Source: DUZB01 sp963747555
Lineage (GTDB): Bacteria; Desulfobacterota; DSM-4660; Desulfatiglandales; Desulfatiglandaceae
Reading direction: 5' to 3'
DNA: 64,000 nt
Assembly: GCA_963747555.1 (NCBI GenBank)
Contig: CAVVFZ010000014.1
Span: forward strand, 62,001 to 126,000
Shown here: positions 8,648-17,323 of the stretch, piece after piece
Layout of the letters: each line of letters starts with the position of its first letter
Position numbering within the stretch: position 1 is the first letter of the stretch
Notes under the pieces: model-generated
Told to the model about the DNA's origin: nothing
Database searches by the model: none
What the model saw: only the letters and a program-made list of their open reading frames with translations
Made by a program: the position numbers and the translations under genes

Positions 8648-10017
8648 TCAAAAAAATCCTCTGCGGTTTTTTCATTGCATTTATTCTCCTCTCGGGTTGT
8701 GCGCCCAAGATCAAGAAGACGGTGGAGCCGGTTGAACAGATTCGTTCCCAGGCCGGCCTGCCTATTGAACTTGTTGACAGAAAAATAGATCTCTTGCTGG
8801 CGATCTTGGCAAAGGACCAACTCTCAAACACGGACAGGGAAGTTGCCCTGCAGCTACTTGATTCGTACAAGCTCCTCAAGAAGAGTTTTGCCGGCCATAC
8901 GGATGACGAGCAGCTGCGGGAGCTGGTCTCCTCTCTCTCAAAATCCCTTTCCAATGTGGACGAGTCGTTTTTTTCCCGTGAGCGGATCTTGATGCCCTCC
9001 GAAAGAGAAACCGCCACAAGGTTATTGAAAGAAAGGGATCGAATCATGGAGCTGTACCGGCAAGGGGATTATCGAGGCGTGATCAGAGACTGTCTCGAGT
9101 TGCGATCGGAGTTTGGTTCGGATGCCATTTCCCTGGAACTTGGATTGGCGTTTGCATTGTCGTTAGGGGAAGAGGGCAAGCTGCAGGAGGCGATTCAATT
9201 GGGAGAGGGAATCGCGAGGCAGCTGGAAAAATCTCCGGATCTGACGGTGTTGAGAACCCATATTGCAAGGTGGCAATTACAGCTTGGCAATAGAAACGGG
9301 GCGCTGACAACCTATGAGCAACTGACCGGGGATCTGGATGAAACCGAAGCCCTCTTGAAATCGCTCAAAGCGGATATGGATAGCCGCGTTGCCCCCGAGA
9401 GCGAAAGGGAGAAGATAAAGAGTGAAGAGGCGGGCCCGCCGCCTTCCGGCAGAGGGGATGAAGGAAAAACCACGGAGCAGGTCATAGAGGAGTCGAGATC
9501 GCTGGTTCGGGAAAACAGATATGATGAGGCAAGGCAGCTTCTGTTGAACAAGAGGAAAAACGTTGAACAGGGGCCTGAATCCCAAGAGCTTGAATCGGCC
9601 TTAATGGAAGTGGGGGAGGCCCAAAAGAAATTCGAGGAAGAAAAGGCTATTCGGGATGCCTATGTAAAGAATACCCTTGATGCGGTCAGAAAGCTCATTG
9701 AATCTGATAGATTCGAAGAGGCGATTCAAAAGCTTGAAACCATCAGCAAGGTCCAGGAAAAGAGCAGTGAAGCGACACTCCTGAGGGAACGTGCGGTGGA
9801 AGGAATTATCAACAGGGACAGAAACAAAGCGGCACAGCTCTTTCTGTCTGCAAGGAAAGCCGGCGATGTCTCTAAGAAAGAGGCATTGCTCAAGTCCGCT
9901 CTTCTAATTCTTGAGAACCTGGTGGAGAAATACCCCTCGTCGGATCTCAAGGATAAGGTCTTGTCAAACATCTCCAGGGTAGAGGACGAGCTGAAGAAAT
10001 TGAACACAAGTCAATGA
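8644..10017 (+). CDS. TPR/coiled-coil outer-membrane lipoprotein coupled to the large PBP
   Basis: The protein of 457 residues begins with a lipoprotein signal (MIKKILCGFFIAFILLSGC), lipobox cysteine at 19. The rest is almost entirely helical, with TPR-like helix pairs ('NRYDEARQLLLNKRKN', 'DRFEEAIQKLETISKV') and long charged coiled-coil stretches. The start ATG overlaps the PBP stop (ATGA), and the stop overlaps the start region of the next small gene. By context it may be an outer-membrane activator or scaffold of the PBP, a role LpoA plays for PBP1A in Enterobacteria. I see no direct sequence link to LpoA, so this role is inference. Confidence 0.75.
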   Translation: MIKKILCGFFIAFILLSGCAPKIKKTVEPVEQIRSQAGLPIELVDRKIDLLLAILAKDQLSNTDREVALQLLDSYKLLKKSFAGHTDDEQLRELVSSLSKSLSNVDESFFSRERILMPSERETATRLLKERDRIMELYRQGDYRGVIRDCLELRSEFGSDAISLELGLAFALSLGEEGKLQEAIQLGEGIARQLEKSPDLTVLRTHIARWQLQLGNRNGALTTYEQLTGDLDETEALLKSLKADMDSRVAPESEREKIKSEEAGPPPSGRGDEGKTTEQVIEESRSLVRENRYDEARQLLLNKRKNVEQGPESQELESALMEVGEAQKKFEEEKAIRDAYVKNTLDAVRKLIESDRFEEAIQKLETISKVQEKSSEATLLRERAVEGIINRDRNKAAQLFLSARKAGDVSKKEALLKSALLILENLVEKYPSSDLKDKVLSNISRVEDELKKLNTSQ

Positions 10018-10064
10018 TCATGGATGGGATCTTTGATCCTGAGGCAAAGCAAAGTGGAGAAGAT

Positions 10065-10262
10065 ATGAACGAGATTAAGATGGTCATGGTCGGGTTTTTG
10101 ATGTTGTCAAGCCTGAGTCTTTTGTCATGTGCGGGTTTGAGTTCTGAATCCAACCCAGATGGATGGCGATATGCACCTTTTGATGATACCCCGCCATCGT
10201 GGGAGAATGATATAGGACGTCCTCCGGATGATCAGGGGTACTACGGGGAGGAGTCCTGGTAG
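10065..10262 (+). CDS. Small lipoprotein, last gene of the PBP operon
   Basis: The predicted product of 65 residues has a lipoprotein signal ('LMLSSLSLLSCAG', cysteine 22) and a short tail rich in D, P, W and Y ('GWRYAPFDDTPPSWENDIG'). A frame open from 10014 overlaps the previous stop by ATGA, but the ATG at 10065 has a better upstream GGAGA and gives a standard signal peptide, so I prefer it. The function is unknown. The gene is followed by a terminator-like hairpin. Confidence 0.6.
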   Translation: MNEIKMVMVGFLMLSSLSLLSCAGLSSESNPDGWRYAPFDDTPPSWENDIGRPPDDQGYYGEESW

Positions 10263-10300
10263 ATCAGGGGTATGGCTGTTTTTTATGCGGAGAATGATCC

Positions 10301-10342
10301 CGCCCTGCGGCGTGGTTTTTGAAAAAAGAAACCCGCAGGGCG
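10301..10342. terminator. Bidirectional terminator between converging genes
   Basis: A perfect 10-bp stem (cgccctgcgg / ccgcagggcg) encloses a loop that holds runs of T and A. It lies between the plus-strand lipoprotein operon and the minus-strand DUF1269-like gene, and could serve both. Confidence 0.55.
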
Positions 10343-10362
10343 AAATTCAGCATCCGGTCTTG

Positions 10363-10878
10363 TTAGCCCTGATGCACGGATACTTCCTGGGCATTTGTGG
10401 TGTCCAGGATCTCTTTGGCTTTTCTGGCATCCTCTTCGGTGCCATGAACCAGAACGAGGAATTTATCTGCCTTTACCGCGGTTTCATATTTGATGACGCT
10501 GTCTTTTGGAATTCCGATGCTATAAAGACCGGCGCCGAGAGCACTTAACCCACCGACAATAATGGCGTTTTCAAGTGCACCGACAATCATGCCGCCGACA
10601 GGTCCCAATGCGACAACATGTCCCACGCCAGGAATGAAGAAGAGGGCTGACCCAAACAGCAGCCCCCAGAGCCCTCCCCAGAAAGCCCCCAGTTTGCCCC
10701 AGAATTTCATGCGATCCCCGGCATTGTAATACCCCACTACATTTTCTTCGGCATGATAATCCCGCCCGATAATGGAAAGTTTTTTCATGTCGATTCCCGC
10801 TTTCTGCAGTTCCTTTATGGCATTTTCAGCTTCGGTATGAACGTTGTAGACGGCTACGGCAGCATTTTTCTTTGACAT
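10363..10878 (-). CDS. DUF1269-like membrane protein with glycine-rich central segment
   Basis: The 171-residue protein starts with a small alpha/beta region ('AVAVYNVHTEAENAIKELQ', 'DMKKLSIIGRDYH'). It continues with a glycine-rich hydrophobic core (about residues 60-115, 'LGAFWGGLWGLLFGSALFF') able to form two membrane helices, and ends with a second soluble beta-alpha segment ('ADKFLVLVHGTEEDARKAK'). This layout is seen in DUF1269/general-stress type membrane proteins, whose biochemical role is not known. The RBS is AGGAG before the ATG. It is monocistronic between two minus/plus junctions. Confidence 0.7.
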   Translation of the reverse strand: MSKKNAAVAVYNVHTEAENAIKELQKAGIDMKKLSIIGRDYHAEENVVGYYNAGDRMKFWGKLGAFWGGLWGLLFGSALFFIPGVGHVVALGPVGGMIVGALENAIIVGGLSALGAGLYSIGIPKDSVIKYETAVKADKFLVLVHGTEEDARKAKEILDTTNAQEVSVHQG

Positions 10879-10971
10879 TTTGTTTCTCCTGTAAAAGATT
10901 TAAGGTAAATTTCTGACGATCATGATAATCCTTATCGAATAAAGGAGGTCCTTCACCTCATTGAACCAGGT

Positions 10972-12531
10972 CTACACCTTTGGGTCACGCAACCCCTTTT
11001 TGTATATTTTTCCGGAGCCTGTCCTTGGAAGAGATTTCAGAAAATCGACACTCTTGGGGGCCTTGTAGCGGGCCAGTTCTTTCTTGCAGAACGCGATGAT
11101 TTCCTGCTCTGTCGCATTTCGGCCTTCTTTCAAAACCAAGAAGGCCTTTACCGTTTCGCCCCAGTGACTGTCCGGTACGCCTATTACAGCGGCTTCCAGC
11201 ACATCCGGATGCATGTATAGGACGTTTTCCACTTCGGTGGAATAGACGTTTTCACCACCCGTTAATATCATGTCCTTTTTCCGATCCACAATGGTGACGT
11301 ACCGCTCACTATCTATCACGGCCAGGTCTCCGGTGTACAGCCATCCGTTCTTCATGGCCTTTTCGGTTTCCTCCGGCAGATTCCAGTAACCGGGGGTCAC
11401 ACTGTCTCCTTTTACAATGATTTCGCCAACCTGCTGATTGTCGGCAGCCACGTCGTTATTCTTCTCGTCTACTACGCGCAGATTCACCGTAATAAACTCC
11501 CTGCCGGTTTTTGCCTTGTATTTGAGTTGCTCTTCCGGGGGCAGCTCCTTCAGATGTTCTTTGAGAATGGACATGGTCAGGTAAGGGCTGGTTTCAGTCA
11601 TGCCATAGGTTTGAATATAGTCGCATTTGAACGCTTCAATAATTTTCCTCACCGTTTCCGGGGCGATGGGCGCGCCTCCACTCAGAATTACTCTGAGAGA
11701 GGAATAATCAAATCGATTCAGCTCCGGATGATTGACCATGAGGTTGAGCATCGTGGGGATCAGATTTGAAAGGGTGATTTTCTCCTGCTCAATGAGCTTC
11801 AGAACAGTGAATGCCTCAAAAGTGGGTTGAATAACATGTTTGCCTCCCACCCAAGTAATGGCAAAAGTGGCCCATGCGTCGGCCAGGTGAAAAAGGGGCG
11901 CCACATGAAACCAGTTGTCTTTGTCCGTGAGGTGCAGTTCTGCGATGGTCCCGAGCGCATGACTTCCTACATTTTTATGGGTCAGGATAACCCCTTTGGA
12001 ACGGCCCGTGGTTCCACTGGTGTAGTAAAGGTGCGCAATGTCGCTGTCCTCAATGGATAGTTCCGGCGGGGCTTTGGGAGAGGCTCCGGCAAGCAGAGTT
12101 TCATAACTCATTTGAGAATGAGATTCGGCAACCTGGGTGGTCGTCTGGGTAACGATGATCTTTTCCACGCAAGATGCCCGCTCCGGGATATCTTTGATGA
12201 TATTAGCGAAGACTCCCTGGGCGATCAGGATTCTTGATTGACTATCCTGAAGGATTATGGCAATTTCTTTCGCAGAGAGTCTGAAATTGAGGGGTACCAG
12301 AATGGCCCCGATATGTGCAGCTGCAAAATAGGTTTCCAGGAATTCGTTGGAATTCTCATGCATGATACCGACCCTGTCCTGCTTGTTAACGCCCAGATCC
12401 AGGAGTGCCCGGGACAGTCTCCAGACCCTTTCGGCGAATTCGGAATAGCTCATCCTGATATCCCGGTATACGACCGCTTCTTTTGAAGGGTACAGGCGAA
12501 GCGCTTTGGGAAGAATTTCGTTGAGTCCCAT
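10972..12531 (-). CDS. AMP-forming acyl-CoA synthetase (FadD/MenE-like)
   Basis: The 519-residue enzyme activates a carboxylic acid to its acyl-CoA through an acyl-adenylate. All core motifs are intact: P-loop 'YYTSGTTGRSKG' (about 169-180), 'TYGMTETSP', 'GWLYTGDLAVID', 'RKKDMILTGGENVYSTEVE' and the C-terminal catalytic lysine in 'LPRTGSGKIYKKGLRDP'. The substrate cannot be read from sequence; medium- or long-chain fatty acids or aromatic acids are all possible. It is preceded by AAAAGGAG and a good ATG and stands alone. It is a useful contrast to the degenerate homologue at 56251-57780. Confidence 0.9.
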   Translation of the reverse strand: MGLNEILPKALRLYPSKEAVVYRDIRMSYSEFAERVWRLSRALLDLGVNKQDRVGIMHENSNEFLETYFAAAHIGAILVPLNFRLSAKEIAIILQDSQSRILIAQGVFANIIKDIPERASCVEKIIVTQTTTQVAESHSQMSYETLLAGASPKAPPELSIEDSDIAHLYYTSGTTGRSKGVILTHKNVGSHALGTIAELHLTDKDNWFHVAPLFHLADAWATFAITWVGGKHVIQPTFEAFTVLKLIEQEKITLSNLIPTMLNLMVNHPELNRFDYSSLRVILSGGAPIAPETVRKIIEAFKCDYIQTYGMTETSPYLTMSILKEHLKELPPEEQLKYKAKTGREFITVNLRVVDEKNNDVAADNQQVGEIIVKGDSVTPGYWNLPEETEKAMKNGWLYTGDLAVIDSERYVTIVDRKKDMILTGGENVYSTEVENVLYMHPDVLEAAVIGVPDSHWGETVKAFLVLKEGRNATEQEIIAFCKKELARYKAPKSVDFLKSLPRTGSGKIYKKGLRDPKV

Positions 12532-12712
12532 GGGTATGACTCCTTTTGTTCAGAATTTCCAGTTCAATATTCGATACTCATCATTGCATACTGGGTCGAA
12601 AATATAGGGGATCTGTCCTGTTTTGACAAGGGATAATCAGGGTTGAAAATGAAATTGCCGCGATAGATCCAAACGTTTTTTCGTTTATGCAGGCTGATCC
12701 GGAGATTACGGG

Positions 12713-13507
12713 ATGGGACAGGTTATAGCGATAGTTAGTCAAAAAGGTGGGGTGGGAAAGACAACCACGGCTGTAAATCTTGCTGCCGCCCTCGCTGCTG
12801 CTGAGAGACGGGTGCTTCTTGTGGATATGGATCCCCAGGGGAATGCTACCTCCGGGCTGGGCATTCACAGATCGGGGGTCAAAAAAGGTATTTATAGTGG
12901 ATTGGTTGGGGATGTGCCATGTCATGAGATTGTAGTGCATACACCCCTCGAATTGCTTGATGTGGTCCCTGCCAGGGCTGATCTTTTTCGGGCTGAAACA
13001 GAACTTAAGACGAAGAACAACAAAGAGAAATGTCTCCTGAATTTCATAAATCCGGTGAATGAGGACTATGACTACATTATTGTAGATTCGCCTCCTTCCC
13101 TGGGTATTCTTACCTTCAATGTACTGACTGCTGCCGATGCCCTTGTGATTCCGCTACAATGCGAATATTTTGCCTTTGATGCGGTTTCCCAGATGATGGA
13201 TGTGATTGCCATTGTTCAAAGGAAACTAAATCCCGGCCTTCAGATCGAAGGAATCCTGTTGACCTTATTTGATCCCCAGGAAAAAATTTGTGTGCGGATA
13301 CAGGAATCCGCTAAGGAGAAGTTCGGAGATCTTCTCTTTAAGACGGTCATTCCAAACAGGAGTGAGTTTAAAGAGGCGCCTTTGACAGGGGTCCCCGTTC
13401 TACTTCGAAGCCTCATGTCCCCCGGATCCGTCAGTTATTTTGACCTGGCCAGAGAGATCCTGAAACGCCTGTCGCGAACGCCGGAATCATCCCGGGCTTT
13501 TGATTGA
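12713..13507 (+). CDS. ParA/Soj family ATPase, without an adjacent ParB
   Basis: The 264-residue protein has the deviant Walker A of ParA/MinD ATPases ('SQKGGVGKTTTAVNLAAAL'), 'VDMDPQGNATSGLG' and Walker B region 'YIIVDSPPSLGILTFN', with 'LVIPLQCEYFAFDAVSQM'. It resembles chromosomal Soj/ParA closely. Normally parB follows; here the next gene, 22 bases on, is an unrelated acidic protein. The role may be chromosome partition or spatial positioning of another cargo. The start is supported by GGAG nine bases upstream. Confidence 0.88.
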   Translation: MGQVIAIVSQKGGVGKTTTAVNLAAALAAAERRVLLVDMDPQGNATSGLGIHRSGVKKGIYSGLVGDVPCHEIVVHTPLELLDVVPARADLFRAETELKTKNNKEKCLLNFINPVNEDYDYIIVDSPPSLGILTFNVLTAADALVIPLQCEYFAFDAVSQMMDVIAIVQRKLNPGLQIEGILLTLFDPQEKICVRIQESAKEKFGDLLFKTVIPNRSEFKEAPLTGVPVLLRSLMSPGSVSYFDLAREILKRLSRTPESSRAFD

Positions 13508-13529
13508 AAATTGTTAAGGAGGACGTCTG

Positions 13530-14024
13530 ATGAAAATTGCAAATTCCGAAATTATAAAGAAGAGAGAGCAGGAATTGATTGGGGCTATTGCGACAAATCT
13601 GGATTGGAAAGCCATCAGGCAAATCTTGAGAGAAAAGCACGGTTTGAACATCGGAGAAGAGGTGAAATGCCGGCGTGCGGAGATTGATGCCAAAGAAAAC
13701 AAGATACTGTATTCCATCGATTTTGAGGTGAATATCTCGCTCTCCATCCAGTTGGATAGAGATGGAGAACTGATCGGTGTAAGGAGTTCCCCCTTGGAAG
13801 ATCCTGAGACGGAAGATGTGGAAAACAAAGATCGTCAGATATCCCGAAATGAGGGGATCAGTACATCAGATATTGAAATGGATGACCCTGAAGAATCCGG
13901 TGTGATTGCGGAGGAGATTTCGAGAGCGGGTGGAGATAAAGTGGCCCCGGATGAATCAGAGGGAGGATACGAAGATGTGTTGATGGAATTCGGATCAGAT
14001 TCGCATGACAAACCGGATAAGTAA
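13530..14024 (+). CDS. Unrecognised protein co-transcribed with ParA
   Basis: I do not recognise this 164-residue protein. Residues 1-90 look folded: an N-terminal helix pair ('IIKKREQELIGAIATNLDW') and then beta strands ('ILYSIDFEVNISLSIQLDRDG'). The remainder is a strongly acidic, low-complexity tail rich in D, E, S and G. It starts 22 bases after parA behind a strong TTAAGGAGG, so it is very likely in the same operon and may be a ParA partner or cargo adaptor in place of ParB. Confidence 0.65.
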   Translation: MKIANSEIIKKREQELIGAIATNLDWKAIRQILREKHGLNIGEEVKCRRAEIDAKENKILYSIDFEVNISLSIQLDRDGELIGVRSSPLEDPETEDVENKDRQISRNEGISTSDIEMDDPEESGVIAEEISRAGGDKVAPDESEGGYEDVLMEFGSDSHDKPDK

Positions 14025-14067
14025 GGCTGTTTTTGATTCCGCACAAAGATCGCAGGGTTGAAAAAGT

Positions 14068-14093
14068 CCCGGCACAGATCAGACTGTGCCGGG
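14068..14093. terminator. Bidirectional terminator between parA and porin-amtB-glnK operons
   Basis: A perfect 10-bp stem (cccggcacag / ctgtgccggg) with a 6-base loop lies between converging genes. On the minus strand it is followed by ACTTTTTC, and on the plus strand by an AT-rich stretch. Confidence 0.7.
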
Positions 14094-14122
14094 GAGGATT
14101 ATCTATTTTACGGCTTTTTCCA

Positions 14123-14995
14123 CTAAAAAGCCATGCTAAGTGTTACTCCTCCAAAAAGATGGGATGCGTTGTCGCTCAGGCTGGTAGCCTTGAGCAGGTT
14201 GTCGGCCGCGTTGCCCAGAGGAAAAGAATAGGCGATCATGGGAACCACGGTAAAGTATTTCCAGAAGGGGACGGTCAACCCTACGGAAACCAGACCGTTC
14301 TGAAAATTTCTGAATGGGTCGTTGGTCGGTTCCATTGCATCGTTGTAGTTTACAATATTGGTTCCACTGGAGTATTCGTAGGCGATGGAACCGGCCAGAT
14401 CCAGGGTCATATTCATTGGCAGCTCAAAAGAGTGGGATACTCCCAGGTTGAAATACCATCCGGGGTATTCGTCCACGTCCCAGTAGATGGTCAGCGTGGG
14501 TGCAAGGATCACGTCGCCGCCGATGCTCAAGTAAAACTCCTGGGTGTCCCTGGCAGCGTCGAGGGCGTAATAGATATATCCCGCCCCCAGACCTATCGGC
14601 CCGAAACTGGTTTCATAACCGATGGTGAAATCGGTTTCCGTCCATTTGGATTGTCCTTCCTGGTCTCCCGCATAAACATCGGTATCCAGATTTCCCCAGA
14701 TATTCATACTGAAACCTTTGTAACTCGCCGTTACGGCGGGTTCAATCACCAGGCTGTCCTTGCTCAACTCATAGCCCCTCCAGATATATTGGCTCAGGAA
14801 GGATACATCTGCGGAAACACTGGGACGGTCAGTATCTTCCGCCACTTTTTCCATCGTGGTGCCTTCTCCCGGGGCAAGTCCGGTTTGCTGTTCGGGCATA
14901 ATTTTGGCCGGTTCTTCTGCAAATGTATTTATAGGCCCGCAAAACATTGCAACAATCGCCAAGGTTACGCAAATCTTCACTATTCCGGTTTTCAT
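14123..14995 (-). CDS. TorF-family (gcw_chp type) outer-membrane barrel protein
   Basis: The 290-residue protein has a signal peptide (to about 'INTFAEE') and then a barrel that starts with the family hallmark 'SFLSQYIWRGYELSKD'. Alternating aromatic strands run to a terminal phenylalanine ('LFGGVTLSMAF'), as expected for outer-membrane insertion. Members of this TorF-like putative porin family are often found next to ammonium transporters, and it sits directly downstream of amtB here. It may serve as a porin for small nitrogen compounds; the substrate is not established. Confidence 0.75.
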   Translation of the reverse strand: MKTGIVKICVTLAIVAMFCGPINTFAEEPAKIMPEQQTGLAPGEGTTMEKVAEDTDRPSVSADVSFLSQYIWRGYELSKDSLVIEPAVTASYKGFSMNIWGNLDTDVYAGDQEGQSKWTETDFTIGYETSFGPIGLGAGYIYYALDAARDTQEFYLSIGGDVILAPTLTIYWDVDEYPGWYFNLGVSHSFELPMNMTLDLAGSIAYEYSSGTNIVNYNDAMEPTNDPFRNFQNGLVSVGLTVPFWKYFTVVPMIAYSFPLGNAADNLLKATSLSDNASHLFGGVTLSMAF

Positions 14996-15085
14996 TTCTT
15001 TCCTCCATTTCTTTGATCGTTGATAAATGATGCTATTGAACTTTAAATACTTAGTCCTTATCAGGCGCCCTAAGGCTGCCCGCGT

Positions 15086-16417
15086 CTATCCCTGTGTATA
15101 GGTGGAGATCTCAAAGTCGGGATAGGCATTTCCACCATGCTCGCCAAAATCCAGACCTTCCGCTTCTTCCTGCGGGGTTACTCTCAGGCCCATCGTCTTG
15201 TCGATGATTTTGAACAGGACGAAGGCCGTCAAAAATGTCCATACGAAACACGTGGCGATTCCCAGCACCTGAACACCAATGATTTTTCCCGAGGTTCCGC
15301 CAATATTGAAAAGACCTGCTGCAAGGGTTCCCCATGCGCCGTTTACTCCGTGAACGGAAACGGCGCCGACGGGATCATCCACCTTGATTCTATCAAAGAA
15401 AACGACCGAGAAAACCACGATGATTCCAGCGATTGCCCCGATGATCACCGAGCTCAAAGGCGTCACATTCGCACACCCGGCGGTAATGGCCACAAGGCCT
15501 GCAAGTGCACCATTCAAACTCATACCGATGTCAGGTTTGCCAAACCGTATCCAAGAGGTGAACATGGCCAAGACGCAGCCGGCCGCAGCAGCGAGGTTGG
15601 TATTGACAAAAATCATGGCGATGTCCGTGTTGGCCGTGGTTGTGGAACCGGGATTGAATCCGAACCAGCCCAGCCATAGAATGAAGACCCCTAACGCGGC
15701 CAGAGGGATATTGTGTCCCAGAATCGGTTTAATGCCCCCGTCTTTTGTGTATTTGCCCAATCGAGGGCCCAGGATAATGGCGCCTGCAAGAGCTGCCCAT
15801 CCTCCTACGGAGTGCACCACAGTGGAGCCGGCAAAATCTATGAAGCCTAATTTTTCCAGCCATCCTCCCCCATGAAAGAGCCCCCCCCAGGCCCAACTCC
15901 CGAATATAGGATAGATCAGTGCGCTTACAAATACGCTGTATACGAGATATCCCGAGAACTTGGTCCGCTCCGCCATGGCGCCTGATACAATAGTGGCGGC
16001 GGTGGCGGCAAAAACAACCTGAAACATCCAGAATGCCAGGACCCATGGATCGCCACCGATCTTGAAGTCACTTAGAAAGAATCCCGACGTTCCGATCCAG
16101 CCGGATTTAGAAATGCCGAACATCAGGCCAAATCCGATTGCCCAGTAAGCCAGGGAGCCCATGGCAAAGTCCATCAGGTTTTTCATCATAATATTGATGG
16201 CATTCTTGGCTCGAGTAAAGCCTGTTTCCACAAGGGCGAATCCCGCCTGCATAAAGAAGACAAGGGCTGCCGCCACGAGCGTCCAGACATAGTTTGCATT
16301 GGTTTGAACCAGATCAATGGCCTCTTTGTTGGTCAGCGCTGTGGGGGGCCCATCTCCCGCCGTTGCGATGGAAACGGTTGTAAGAATCAGCATAAAAAGC
16401 AACACGATCGTTTTCAT
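15086..16417 (-). CDS. amtB: Ammonium transporter
   Basis: This 443-residue Amt protein has a cleavable signal-like N-terminus (MKTIVLLFMLILTTVSIATA) followed by about eleven membrane helices. The pore histidines are in 'STVVHSVGGWAALAGA' and 'VSVHGVNGAWGTLAAG', and the phenylalanine gate region is also recognisable. The start at 16417 is chosen over an upstream open frame because AAGGAGAG precedes it and it gives the typical N-terminus. It lies 34 bases after glnK in the same operon. GlnK binds and closes AmtB when nitrogen is plentiful. Confidence 0.95.
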   Translation of the reverse strand: MKTIVLLFMLILTTVSIATAGDGPPTALTNKEAIDLVQTNANYVWTLVAAALVFFMQAGFALVETGFTRAKNAINIMMKNLMDFAMGSLAYWAIGFGLMFGISKSGWIGTSGFFLSDFKIGGDPWVLAFWMFQVVFAATAATIVSGAMAERTKFSGYLVYSVFVSALIYPIFGSWAWGGLFHGGGWLEKLGFIDFAGSTVVHSVGGWAALAGAIILGPRLGKYTKDGGIKPILGHNIPLAALGVFILWLGWFGFNPGSTTTANTDIAMIFVNTNLAAAAGCVLAMFTSWIRFGKPDIGMSLNGALAGLVAITAGCANVTPLSSVIIGAIAGIIVVFSVVFFDRIKVDDPVGAVSVHGVNGAWGTLAAGLFNIGGTSGKIIGVQVLGIATCFVWTFLTAFVLFKIIDKTMGLRVTPQEEAEGLDFGEHGGNAYPDFEISTYTQG

Positions 16418-16451
16418 TTTCTCTCTCCTTCCTATAAATCTGCCGTTTATC

Positions 16452-16790
16452 TTAAATGGCGTCTTTTCCGGTTTCGCCGGTTCGAATGCGAATGACTTCC
16501 TCAATGGGTATGACGAAGATTTTTCCGTCGCCGATTGCTCCGGTTTTTGCCCTGTCTTGTATAACGGCCAATGCCTCGCCTGCCATGGAGGCATCAATAA
16601 CCAGTTCAATTTTTACTTTGGGCACGAAATCCACCTGGTATTCAGCACCCCGATAAATCTCCTTGTGCCCCCTCTGCCGCCCAAATCCCTTTACCTCACT
16701 GACGGTGATGCCCTTTATGCCGATGGAAGTGAGGCCGTCTTTTACGTCATCCAGCTTAAAGGGTTTGATGATTGCCTCAATCTTTTTCAT
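16452..16790 (-). CDS. glnK: Nitrogen regulatory PII protein
   Basis: The 112-residue PII protein begins 'MKKIEAIIKPFKLDDVKDG', contains the T-loop with Tyr51 ('YRGAEYQVDFVPK', the uridylylation site in related proteins) and the C-terminal signature 'TGAIGDGKIFVIPIEEVIRIRTGE'. It senses ATP/ADP and 2-oxoglutarate. It is first in the glnK-amtB-porin operon and has a sigma-54-type promoter 66 bases upstream, so expression under nitrogen limitation is likely. Confidence 0.96.
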   Translation of the reverse strand: MKKIEAIIKPFKLDDVKDGLTSIGIKGITVSEVKGFGRQRGHKEIYRGAEYQVDFVPKVKIELVIDASMAGEALAVIQDRAKTGAIGDGKIFVIPIEEVIRIRTGETGKDAI

Positions 16791-16855
16791 GACAGCTCTC
16801 CAAACTAAAATGTTTATCTGCTTTCCTGTCGTATTGGATCCATGGCTGGCTTAAT

Positions 16856-16871
16856 GGCAAGATGTATGCCG
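16856..16871 (-). promoter_or_regulatory. Sigma-54 (-24/-12) promoter of glnK-amtB
   Basis: On the minus strand the sequence reads cGGCATacatctTGC. It keeps GG at -24 and TTGC at -12 with the invariant 10-base gap between GG and GC. It lies 66 bases before the glnK start, typical for NtrC-type activation of glnK-amtB. Confidence 0.65.
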
Positions 16872-17323
16872 AAAAACAAATATGGGAATTATTTAAGCAT
16901 ATGATTTTGAATTTACAGCATATATTGTATCTGATAACGGTTTTGCGGAGCGTCCAATGCACAATTCTTTTTTGTATTAATGCGAAGTTATAAATACAAA
17001 AATGTATTATAAGAGGCTGGGCAATCCTATAATGTATTGTGGGGGCACTTCTGGATGGTGGGGAGAGCTCCCGGTTCAGACGCTTTTTCAAATAGGGAAT
17101 GTTTGGGCAGGGGTTCGTTAAGAGATGTATGGCGAGGATCAGTGATGACGTGCCAGCCGGCAAGGTGTGCTATTTCGCTGTTTGAGGGAAGAAAGTTCCT
17201 CTCGGCCCATGAGGGAGCGAGCGGGGACGTCGGTGCGACGTCCCCGGGCTCCAGTAGCTCAGCCGCTGTTTTTTATCCGGCGTATAGAGGTCATAGTCGG
17301 CCCGAAGGCCGCAGTCGGAAATC
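16872..17323. other. Gene-free stretch between glnK promoter and CBS gene
   Basis: No supported gene is present. The glnK-proximal half is AT-rich and would hold the binding sites for a sigma-54 activator. At 17223-17245 there is a perfect 10-bp inverted repeat (ggggacgtcg-gtg-cgacgtcccc), downstream of the minus-strand CBS gene, which may act as its transcription end. A T-run is lacking. Confidence 0.4.

Noticed and set aside
14033..15016. 327-residue plus-strand open frame
   Set aside because: It is antisense to the TorF-like barrel gene, which has a signal peptide, RBS and family motif.
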